This document shows positions 1 to 5,909 of a DNA stretch of 11,109 bases, one piece after another. The stretch's first letter is position 1; each line of letters begins with the position of its first letter. Position numbers and translations under genes: made by a program. Source of the DNA: Acidimicrobiaceae bacterium. GTDB lineage: Bacteria > Actinomycetota > Acidimicrobiia > Acidimicrobiales > Ilumatobacteraceae. Under the pieces are notes generated by a model. The model made no database searches. It was not told where the DNA came from and saw only the letters and a program-made list of their open reading frames with translations. Where the stretch lies: NCBI GenBank assembly GCA_947487095.1, contig CANKVI010000025.1, positions 1 to 11,109 of the forward strand, written 5' to 3'.

Positions 1-452
1 GACGTGCATGAAATTTTCACGGCTCGAGTATGCGGTGTGGCAATTGGGTATGCACCCATTCCCAACATGCGACGCACGTTTAATTTCTCGCTTAGTTCAA
101 CAACACATTGAGCGAAATGCTGCCACCGCGAATCTGGTTCTGGACCGGTGAGCAACAACATTGGCTCATTGTTTGCGTCATGTCCCACCATGATGCGCGG
201 GGCAGACCAGTCAAGTTTGGTGATCACGCCCTCACGCAATTGCATGAGCGGTCGGCGTGCGCGGTAATCCACAAAGGTGTCGCCATCAAACTCGATGAGC
301 GGGATTGCATTGGTCTCAGTAATCAGAGCTTCCATCGCGGCTGCAGCGGCAGCGCTTGCATCTATCCAGCCCGTCATCATGGCAACCAAGATTGGTTGCT
401 TCAGTTCGGGTAGTTTTCCGTCGAAATCGGGGGAGATTTTGTAGTCGGTCAT
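1..452 (-). CDS. PAC2-family protein, C-terminus cut by window edge
   Basis: The first 150 residues of a reverse-strand gene are present, starting at ATG 452 and running off the left edge. Visible PAC2 (proteasome assembly chaperone 2 fold) signatures are an FDGDTFVDYRARRP block (about residues 55-68), GPEPDSRW at 103-110, and a GAYPIATPHTR block ending near residue 143 (PHTR at 140-143). This is the actinobacterial branch of the family, usually about 280-320 residues, so roughly half is missing. The biochemical role of these bacterial proteins is not settled; relatives chaperone eukaryotic proteasome assembly and some actinobacteria carry proteasomes, but no proteasome gene is in this window. 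The start lies 8 bp after the stop of the phosphotransferase, so the two are probably co-transcribed and translationally linked. Family assignment is confident; function is not. Confidence 0.85.
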   Translation of the reverse strand, partial: MTDYKISPDFDGKLPELKQPILVAMMTGWIDASAAAAAAMEALITETNAIPLIEFDGDTFVDYRARRPLMQLREGVITKLDWSAPRIMVGHDANNEPMLLLTGPEPDSRWQHFAQCVVELSEKLNVRRMLGMGAYPIATPHTRAVKISCT

Positions 453-460
453 TCCACGCG

Positions 461-1525
461 TCAGTGTAGACGCGAAAGCAACTGCTCGGCTTTTTCTGCT
501 GCAGTTTCTACCTGTGTTTTAAATGCATCAAACGCTTGTGGGTCATGTTCACCCATTGCGCCTGAAATATACCTTGCGTATACACCTTCAATAATGCATG
601 CCAGTTTCCAGTACGCAAACGAAACATAAAAGTCGAGGTGTGAAATGTCACGACCAGATGCTTGCGCGTATCGTTCTGCAAGTTGTTGACGGTTTAAGAA
701 ACCAGGGGCAGTGGTAGTGGCAAAATTATTTGCGCCAGCGTCGTCTTGTGGGCCAGTCCAATACACCATTAACAGTCCAAGGTCGGCCATTGGGTCGCCG
801 AGGGTGCATAACTCCCAGTCCAGAACAGCAACGATGTTCCCAGCGGCATCAATCATGCAGTTGTCTAAGCGATAGTCGCCGTGGACGATGGTTGCTGGCC
901 CTTGTTCGGGAATTCGCTTTAACAATTCATCATGCACGCGGTCGATTGCAGGCAATTCGCGAGTTTTTGACGCGTTCCATTGTCCGTACCAACGCTTCAA
1001 CTGTCGTTCGATGTAACCCTCATGTCGTCCTAGTTCGCCTAGCCCAACATCGCTCGGCACAACTTGATGAATTTTTGCCATCGTGTCAATGAGTGAATTG
1101 CTTGCATGAAGTCGTGTTGCTTCGGTTAGGTCGCGCCGCGCAGTTTCGTTATCGCGAATAATCAGTCCGTCCACAAACAGCATCACGTAAAACGGTGCAT
1201 CATTTACTTCAATGTCGGTGCACAACCCAAGTGCTGGTGCTACTGGAACTTGCGAGTCATGAAGAGCAGAGATGATTCGGTGTTCACGACCCATGTCGTG
1301 TGCGCTGGCCAGTGCATGGCTCAGTGGTGGACGCCGCAGCACGTAACGATTGCCAGAAGCGTCAGTCACCTTGAATGTGAGGTTTGAATGCCCACCCGCA
1401 ATCAATTCAAACGAAAACGGAGCAGTTGCGCCAGTGATGTTTGCTGTTAGCCAGGCCGAAACTCGGTCTTCGTGTATTCCCGCGGGCGCTGATTGAGGCG
1501 AAGTCATCACCGCCAAACTAGTCAT
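461..1525 (-). CDS. APH-fold phosphotransferase, ACAD10/11 N-terminal-like
   Basis: A 354-residue soluble protein of the aminoglycoside phosphotransferase (APH/choline kinase) superfamily. The N-lobe contains a glycine-rich AGGHSN turn (43-48) and the nucleotide-binding strand YVLRRPP (61-67). The C-lobe carries the Brenner motif HGDYRLDN (215-222), with D217 the expected catalytic base and N222 a metal ligand. LDWELCTLGDPMADLG (235-250) follows, where D236 corresponds to the DFG-type magnesium aspartate. This wording matches the stand-alone phosphotransferases related to the N-terminal domain of ACAD10/ACAD11, which in animals phosphorylate 4-hydroxy acyl-CoAs; antibiotic resistance is unlikely. 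No acyl-CoA dehydrogenase gene is visible nearby. The start at 1525 gives a short N-terminal extension; a second ATG at codon 7 (1507) is a possible alternative. It is the first gene of a minus-strand pair with the PAC2 gene. The substrate is unknown. Confidence 0.88.
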   Translation of the reverse strand: MTSLAVMTSPQSAPAGIHEDRVSAWLTANITGATAPFSFELIAGGHSNLTFKVTDASGNRYVLRRPPLSHALASAHDMGREHRIISALHDSQVPVAPALGLCTDIEVNDAPFYVMLFVDGLIIRDNETARRDLTEATRLHASNSLIDTMAKIHQVVPSDVGLGELGRHEGYIERQLKRWYGQWNASKTRELPAIDRVHDELLKRIPEQGPATIVHGDYRLDNCMIDAAGNIVAVLDWELCTLGDPMADLGLLMVYWTGPQDDAGANNFATTTAPGFLNRQQLAERYAQASGRDISHLDFYVSFAYWKLACIIEGVYARYISGAMGEHDPQAFDAFKTQVETAAEKAEQLLSRLH

Positions 1526-1577
1526 TCTTCACATCATTTACGAAGCCAAACTGGGCGTTGGCGGTAGCGTCACGATC
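1526..1577. promoter_or_regulatory. Short divergent promoter region
   Basis: This 52-bp gap separates the divergent phosphotransferase and thioredoxin genes, so it must hold or overlap both promoters. On the plus strand TAGCGT (1565-1570) fits the actinobacterial TAnnnT -10 pattern and lies 7 bp before the ATG at 1578. That spacing would give a leaderless or near-leaderless transcript. No convincing -35 or Shine-Dalgarno sequence is visible for the thioredoxin gene. On the minus strand only a weak GAAG precedes the phosphotransferase ATG. The existence of promoters here is inferred from geometry; the individual hexamer is weak evidence. Confidence 0.25.
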
Positions 1578-2120
1578 ATGGTTATTGACGTCACCGATGC
1601 AACGTTTCAGATAGAAGTACTTGATCGTTCTAATTCGGTTCCCGTCATTGTCGATCTGTGGGCTCCTTGGTGTGAGCCCTGCAAAACTCTCGGTCCAATT
1701 TTGGAAAAGCACTGTGATGCAACGAATGGGAAAGTGGTGTTGGCGAAAGTCAACGTGGATGAGAATCCGTCTATTTCAATGGCCTTTCAGGTTCAAAGTA
1801 TTCCCGCTGTTTTCATTATCAAAGATGGCGCAATAATGGATAGGTTCGTTGGTGCGAAACCTGATCATGCCATTAAAGAAATTGTTGAGGCTCTGATTCC
1901 ATTGGGCGAGGCTGCGCTACAACCGGTGGCTGAAGTTGCTCTTGAGCCAGAACCTTTCGTCATTAATGATGATTTCGACAATGAGCTTGCAGGTTTGCTT
2001 CCACAAGTGAAAACCGATGAAGTTGCTAAATCTCGATACCTCGAAATACTTGACATCATGGGCACAGAAGACCCGCGCACGGTGGGGTATCGAAGAAAAC
2101 TGGCTGCACAACTCTTTTAA
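1578..2120 (+). CDS. Thioredoxin-domain protein with short YbbN/CnoX-like tail
   Basis: A 180-residue cytoplasmic protein. Residues about 4-108 are a thioredoxin fold with the active site WCEPC (C32, C35), the cis-proline in SIPAVF (P76) and the conserved VNVDENP segment (58-64). The usual glycine between the cysteines is replaced by glutamate, a change likely to affect redox potential while keeping both cysteines. Residues 109-130 are an acidic, alanine-rich linker. Residues 131-180 end in GTEDPRTVGYRRKLAAQLF, the terminal signature of YbbN/CnoX proteins, which are thioredoxin-TPR co-chaperones. Typical YbbN proteins are about 280-300 residues, so the central TPR repeats are missing. It lies 18 bp upstream of comEA in the same direction. 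The start gives a normal thioredoxin N-terminus. A redox or chaperone-holdase role is inferred; plain thioredoxin is the alternative. Confidence 0.88.
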   Translation: MVIDVTDATFQIEVLDRSNSVPVIVDLWAPWCEPCKTLGPILEKHCDATNGKVVLAKVNVDENPSISMAFQVQSIPAVFIIKDGAIMDRFVGAKPDHAIKEIVEALIPLGEAALQPVAEVALEPEPFVINDDFDNELAGLLPQVKTDEVAKSRYLEILDIMGTEDPRTVGYRRKLAAQLF

Positions 2121-2138
2121 ATTCGCACACATGTAGCC

Positions 2139-2801
2139 GTGTATCAGCGGCTCATTGAACAAATTCAGTGGTTCGGATATCGCCGTGTCATTTCAACCGC
2201 AGTTGCTGTTGCGGTAGTTGCTCTAGGCGCATGGTGGGTGGTGCGTGTTCCGCCCGCTCCCGTTGAATCCACTATTTCGTTTACTACAACTTCGCTGACT
2301 GACGATGTATCTGCGTCATCACCATCGGGAGCGACTCTGTCGGTCAGCATCGTGGTTCACGTTGCAGGAGAGGTGAAGAATCCTGGCGTGTACACCTTGT
2401 CAACCAATGCACGAATGATTGACGCTGTGCTTGCCGCGGGTGGCGCTACTGCACGCGCCGACTTGGAAGTCATCAATTTGGCAACACCGCTCATGGATTC
2501 TTCACAGATCTATGTTCCAGCGAAAGGAGCAGCCGAGCGTCCTGTCTTCGCGCGGCCTCAACCTGGCATGAACGGCGTTCAATCAACTCAAAACACACCA
2601 GATTCAGGTGGCGTAGTGAATATCAATCGTGCTTCGGTAACTGAACTTGATGCACTGCCTGGCGTTGGTCCGTCGACGGCACAAGCAATCGTTGACTATC
2701 GAACGACGAACGGTCCATTTGGTTCGCCAGAAGATCTATTGAACGTAAAAGGAATTGGCCCCGCAAAATTTGAAGCACTGCGAAAACTGATTGGGGTGTA
2801 A
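2139..2801 (+). CDS. comEA: ComEA DNA receptor for natural transformation
   Basis: A 220-residue membrane-anchored DNA-binding protein of the competence machinery. A positively charged N-terminus (R15, R16) precedes one transmembrane segment (about 17-36), placing the rest outside the membrane. A Ser/Thr/Pro-rich linker follows, then an SLBB-type domain (about 70-128, containing HVAGEVKNPGVYTL). After a low-complexity linker comes the helix-hairpin-helix DNA-binding module (159-219), with hairpins LPGVGPSTAQAI (173-184) and VKGIGPAKFEAL (203-214). The family binds double-stranded DNA and hands it to ComEC. Translation starts at GTG 2139, with no clear Shine-Dalgarno sequence. The stop is only 8 bp from the converging stop of the reverse-strand membrane gene, so no independent terminator fits between them. 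All family domains are complete. Confidence 0.93.
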   Translation: MYQRLIEQIQWFGYRRVISTAVAVAVVALGAWWVVRVPPAPVESTISFTTTSLTDDVSASSPSGATLSVSIVVHVAGEVKNPGVYTLSTNARMIDAVLAAGGATARADLEVINLATPLMDSSQIYVPAKGAAERPVFARPQPGMNGVQSTQNTPDSGGVVNINRASVTELDALPGVGPSTAQAIVDYRTTNGPFGSPEDLLNVKGIGPAKFEALRKLIGV

Positions 2802-2809
2802 ATGCTGAA

Positions 2810-3214
2810 TTACAGCGCGCCCAGCACAACGGTGCTGATGGCAAGTGAGAGCAGCGCGCCTACCCAAATGCCAATTGCAAATGGACGAAACTCTTGTATC
2901 CATTCAGGCCAACCCGATACTGCTTTACGCGTTGCGCGAAGAGCTGAAACATGGCCGACAGCAAACCAGAGCACCATGCTGAGGAAAAATGCCAGCAAGT
3001 ACGCCGTGTTTGAAGAAACTGCGGGCACTCCAAGCATGGGCAGCACTGGTAGTGCAATGAGCAAAAGCAAAAAGCCGAGCACGCCAAACAGTGACCCAGG
3101 CAATGCAACAAGAAGTAATCCGAGAAGAGAAATCGCGAGCGAAGTACCGACTGCAATCAGGCCGCCACGTTGGCGAACCTGTGTGCGGTGAAAAGCAATC
3201 CCGTCATGTATCAC
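2810..3214 (-). CDS. Small four-helix membrane protein, unknown function
   Basis: A 134-residue protein I do not recognise. It has four strongly hydrophobic segments at about 18-38, 42-63, 69-91 and 110-133; the last ends one residue before the stop. The loop 92-109 is basic and Trp-containing (ALRATRKAV, GWPEWIQEF). No catalytic motif is visible. It fills the 400-bp gap between comEA and comEC on the opposite strand. The plus-strand reading of the same bases gives a Ser/Pro/Arg/Asn-rich chain, the composition seen antisense to the comEC and MFS membrane genes here, which favours the minus strand as coding. The start used is GTG 3214, overlapping the comEC start by 9 bp head to head; a weak GG-rich sequence precedes it, so the start is uncertain. 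It could be a general membrane protein or linked to DNA uptake by position only. Confidence 0.62.
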   Translation of the reverse strand: MIHDGIAFHRTQVRQRGGLIAVGTSLAISLLGLLLVALPGSLFGVLGFLLLLIALPVLPMLGVPAVSSNTAYLLAFFLSMVLWFAVGHVSALRATRKAVSGWPEWIQEFRPFAIGIWVGALLSLAISTVVLGAL

Positions 3215-4516
3215 CCTGTAATCGTACGAGCATTTGCAGGGTTTTCTGGGCTATTGCATCGTCGGAAAGCCATGTTGTGTGTCTGCGCCATTGTGTTGGT
3301 GTTGCACGGATGTTTTCAATGGACGCAACTGCGCTCGGCGAGCAGTGAGCAGTTCTACGGCTTTGCTCGCGTTGTGGAAGACCCAATTGCAAAATTTGGA
3401 GGAACGCAGGTGGTGCTCAACATAGAAGGCAAGCGCTATCTCGCCTTGGCTCACTCGGTGGCTGGTCGGCGAATGTTGTCGAGCGAAGCGGGAAACGTAT
3501 TGCACGTTGAAGGAGTTCGCTCACCTCTGCCGAGCACTTCGGTTCGAAGGTATGCATCGCGACACATTGTTGGCACATTCAGTGTCACGTTCACAGACGA
3601 AACAGTTTTTCCCGCATCTCCGCTGTTTCGCAGTGCAAATAAAACACGTTCCACCATGCTGAAAGCCGCACGGCAGATGCCACGCGATGATGCGGCCCTT
3701 TTCATGGGGCTGGTAATTGGCGATGACCGCGCGCAACCGCGAGCCATGATTAACGCATTCCGTGAATCTGGGTTATCGCATCTCACTGCAGTTTCAGGTC
3801 AAAATGTTGCATTCGTACTTACCGTGTTCGGCTCGTACATCAATCGTGCCCGCACATGGTGGCGTCTTGGACTCACTCTGTTTCTACTTGGGTGGTTCGT
3901 GGTGATGACGCGGGCCGAGCCTTCGGTTCTGCGCGCATCGATGATGGCTGCGATGTCGGCTATTGCGTTCGCCCGGGGTCGTGACTTACCAGCGCGCAAA
4001 GCGTTGTTGTATTCGGTAGGTGTTCTCCTTGCTGTCGACCCGCTTCTCGTGTTTTCCATTGGCATGTGGATGTCGTCGTTGGCAACTGGTGGGCTGATTT
4101 TTGTCACGCCATGGCTGAAGAAACGCCTGCATGGCCCACAGTGGTTCACTGCGCCACTGTCCACAACGCTTGGCGCGCAGTTAGGCGTGATGCCTGTTTC
4201 GCTGTTCATCTTTTCCTCTGCTCCCGCAATCTCCCTCGTTGCCAATTTGCTTGCGGTACCGGTTGCAGGGTTCGTGATGCTCGTGGGAATGCCAGTTGTG
4301 TTCATCTGCGGTTTGTTGATCTCTATTTTCGGTCCCGCTGTGAGTCCATTGTGCGAGGTGGCCATGTTGCCCGTTCAGTTTGGAACTCGCTGGGTGTGGT
4401 GGGTTGCAGCAGTGGGCGAGCGCATCTCTCCACAGGGAATGGCGAACGTGTTGTTGTGGGCAGTTTGGGCTGCATTTCTTGTGGCACTACACCGATCTGC
4501 GAGAATGCATTCGTGA
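3206..4516 (+). CDS. comEC: ComEC/Rec2-family DNA-uptake channel, short form
   Basis: A polytopic inner-membrane protein, 436 residues from ATG 3206. After a basic HRRK stretch there is one TM segment (about 24-40) and a soluble beta-rich stretch resembling the DUF4131/OB region (about 50-145). The Competence domain follows: MGLVIGDDR (167-175), the family signature GLSHLTAVSGQN (189-200), then multiple TM helices to near the end. ComEC moves single-stranded DNA across the membrane, fed by ComEA. Many homologues continue into a C-terminal metallo-beta-lactamase domain of about 250 residues; here the protein ends and holA begins with a GTGA overlap (GTG 4513, TGA 4514-4516). Alternative starts are TTG 3170, GTG 3188 and ATG 3272. 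ATG 3206 keeps the basic residues before TM1 but overlaps the reverse gene. Function is confident, the start is not. Confidence 0.9.
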   Translation: MYHPVIVRAFAGFSGLLHRRKAMLCVCAIVLVLHGCFQWTQLRSASSEQFYGFARVVEDPIAKFGGTQVVLNIEGKRYLALAHSVAGRRMLSSEAGNVLHVEGVRSPLPSTSVRRYASRHIVGTFSVTFTDETVFPASPLFRSANKTRSTMLKAARQMPRDDAALFMGLVIGDDRAQPRAMINAFRESGLSHLTAVSGQNVAFVLTVFGSYINRARTWWRLGLTLFLLGWFVVMTRAEPSVLRASMMAAMSAIAFARGRDLPARKALLYSVGVLLAVDPLLVFSIGMWMSSLATGGLIFVTPWLKKRLHGPQWFTAPLSTTLGAQLGVMPVSLFIFSSAPAISLVANLLAVPVAGFVMLVGMPVVFICGLLISIFGPAVSPLCEVAMLPVQFGTRWVWWVAAVGERISPQGMANVLLWAVWAAFLVALHRSARMHS

Positions 4517-5520
4517 CGGTGTATCTCATTACAGGCAGTGATTCGCGTTTGGTTTCTGTGAAACTCACCGACCTCACCACCGAACTCATTGGTGATGGCG
4601 ACCGCAACACCATGTTTGAAAGCCACGATCTCGAATCGGTTACAGCCGACGAACGAGAGTCTGCAATTGCCAATGTGGTGATGGGCGCACAAACCGAGTC
4701 GCTGTTTGGTGATCAACGAGTTGTGGTGCTTCGGGGTTTGCAAGAAGCCACGGTCGATCAACTGAAGCCATTGGTTAAATATCTCGAGCGACCACTCGAC
4801 GTCACGCACTTGGTGATTACGGCTGAAGGCAAACTGGCCAAGTCCACAACCGATGCATTGAAGGCTGCGGGCGCAACCACGTTCAATACTTCTCCGCCAA
4901 GTCGCAAGAACGACCTCACCACATGGTTCATGGAGCAGTTCACCGAGGCTGGCCTCAAGCTCGACTCTGCTGCGATTGCATCAATTATCGAATGGCTCGG
5001 TCAAGACCAAGCGCGACTGCCTTCGCTCATTGATGTGTTGTCTTCAACCTATGGCACTGCAAAGAAACTCAGCAGCTCAGACATCGAGCCGTTCCTCGGT
5101 GATCAGGGAAGCGTGTTGCCGTGGGACTTAACCGACGCCATCGATAAGTCCGACTCAAATTCCGCGCTAGTCATGTTGCGTCGCATGTTGCGCAGCGGCG
5201 AATATCACCCGCTGCAAGTGATGTCGTTGTTGCACGGTCACTACACCAAGCTCATGAAGCTTGATGGTCCCGATGTTCGGTCAACTCAAGACGCCATGAG
5301 CCTCATCGGTTCAAAGAGTGACTTCCAGGCAAAGAAATATCTGAGCACATATCAAAGAATGGGTTCGCGCAATATTTCTTCAGCAGTGCAGCTGCTGGCA
5401 CGTGCAGATATCGATTTGCGCGGAGGCAAAGACTTAGAAGAAGAACTCGTGATGGAAATTTTGGTTGCTCGACTAAGCCGCTTGGGCGGAGGAGCACAGC
5501 GAGTTACTTCGCGGCGTTGA
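4513..5520 (+). CDS. holA: DNA polymerase III subunit delta
   Basis: A 335-residue clamp-loader subunit that opens the beta clamp and loads it on primed DNA. The N-terminus VYLITGSDS (3-11) is the degenerate nucleotide-binding strand/turn of delta, which lacks a functional P-loop. It is followed by the ESLFGDQRVVVLRG block (62-75), characteristic of the delta N-terminal AAA+-like fold. TTWFMEQF (136-143), the RLPSLIDVL segment (168-176), PWDLTDAI (203-210) and LRRMLRSGEYHPLQVMSLL (222-240) follow the family order, ending with the helical collar domain (about 210-325, including AVQLLARADIDLRGG). The GTG start at 4513 sits within the comEC stop (GTGA), indicating translational coupling; an upstream in-frame extension to 4066 is just comEC in another frame. 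The 3' end overlaps rpsT by 17 bp, tail to tail. The comEC-holA pairing is common in bacteria. Confidence 0.93.
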   Translation: MTVYLITGSDSRLVSVKLTDLTTELIGDGDRNTMFESHDLESVTADERESAIANVVMGAQTESLFGDQRVVVLRGLQEATVDQLKPLVKYLERPLDVTHLVITAEGKLAKSTTDALKAAGATTFNTSPPSRKNDLTTWFMEQFTEAGLKLDSAAIASIIEWLGQDQARLPSLIDVLSSTYGTAKKLSSSDIEPFLGDQGSVLPWDLTDAIDKSDSNSALVMLRRMLRSGEYHPLQVMSLLHGHYTKLMKLDGPDVRSTQDAMSLIGSKSDFQAKKYLSTYQRMGSRNISSAVQLLARADIDLRGGKDLEEELVMEILVARLSRLGGGAQRVTSRR

Positions 5521-5758
5521 TCTTCTTCATCAAGCGGCTCTTCTTGCGAGCTGCTGTGTTTGGATGAATCACACGCTTTGCCGAAGCCATGTCGAGGCGC
5601 TTTACAGCAAGACGAAGGGCTTCTGGGTTGTCATCGGTTCCGATGGTGTCAACAGCATTCTTGATACGGGTGCGAACTTCGCTCTTGGTTGCGCGGTTGC
5701 GCGAGGTTGCCTTGGCGTTCGTGAGAATTCGCTTCTTTTGGCTCTTGATATTTGCCAC
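5504..5758 (-). CDS. rpsT: 30S ribosomal protein S20
   Basis: An 84-residue, strongly basic protein that binds 16S rRNA in the body of the small subunit. The start MANIKSQKKRI, the NRATKSEVRTRIK segment (21-33) and the end region VIHPNTAARKKSRLMKKIN are diagnostic for bS20, and the length is normal. Translation begins at GTG 5758. A weak purine-rich stretch (GAAAGACGG) about 10 bp upstream may serve as ribosome binding site. The gene is transcribed on its own against its neighbours: the last 17 bp overlap the 3' end of holA, and the 5' end faces lepA across 151 bp. Opposite-strand rpsT between holA and lepA is a common actinobacterial arrangement. No hairpin terminator is visible inside the overlapping holA end. 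Confidence 0.96.
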   Translation of the reverse strand: MANIKSQKKRILTNAKATSRNRATKSEVRTRIKNAVDTIGTDDNPEALRLAVKRLDMASAKRVIHPNTAARKKSRLMKKINAAK

Positions 5759-5808
5759 TTCGAGTAACCGTCTTTCGTTCTGTTGTTCCGTGAATTTCGG
5801 GACTCTTT

Positions 5809-5838
5809 AGGCTAACAGCGACACCCACGAGCCCCCAA
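5809..5838 (-). promoter_or_regulatory. Candidate rpsT promoter
   Basis: On the minus strand a TTGGGG -35-like hexamer (5838-5833) and a TAGCCT -10-like hexamer (5814-5809, TAnnnT form) are separated by 18 bp, about 50 bp upstream of the rpsT GTG. The -35 matches only the first three bases of TTGACA. It physically overlaps the candidate lepA promoter on the other strand. Evidence is by eye only. Confidence 0.3.
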
Positions 5839-5847
5839 CTGTAGAAT
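5818..5847 (+). promoter_or_regulatory. Candidate lepA operon promoter
   Basis: In the 151-bp gap between rpsT and lepA, GCGACA (5818-5823, four of six matches to TTGACA) and TAGAAT (5842-5847, five of six matches to TATAAT) are separated by 18 bp. The predicted start near 5854 would give a leader of about 56 bases before lepA. No good Shine-Dalgarno sequence lies directly before ATG 5910. No CIRCE operator is present in this gap. The call is by eye and position. Confidence 0.35.
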
Positions 5848-5909
5848 TTGAGGGCTGAAGCGCCGTTTCTCACCCCAAACCAGCGGCCCAGCAGAACAGC
5901 ATCGCCCAC

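Noticed and set aside
2802..3191. 129-codon plus-strand reading frame beginning directly after the comEA stop
   Set aside because: Its product is Ser/Pro/Asn/Arg-rich with no fold-like pattern, the typical antisense shadow of a hydrophobic gene; the opposite strand encodes four clear membrane helices.
3799..4365. 188-codon minus-strand open frame within comEC
   Set aside because: Antisense to the conserved Competence domain and of shadow-type composition.
4066..4512. Upstream in-frame extension of holA
   Set aside because: It overlaps the comEC Competence domain in another frame and would add about 149 residues foreign to the delta subunit; the GTG at 4513 gives the standard N-terminus.
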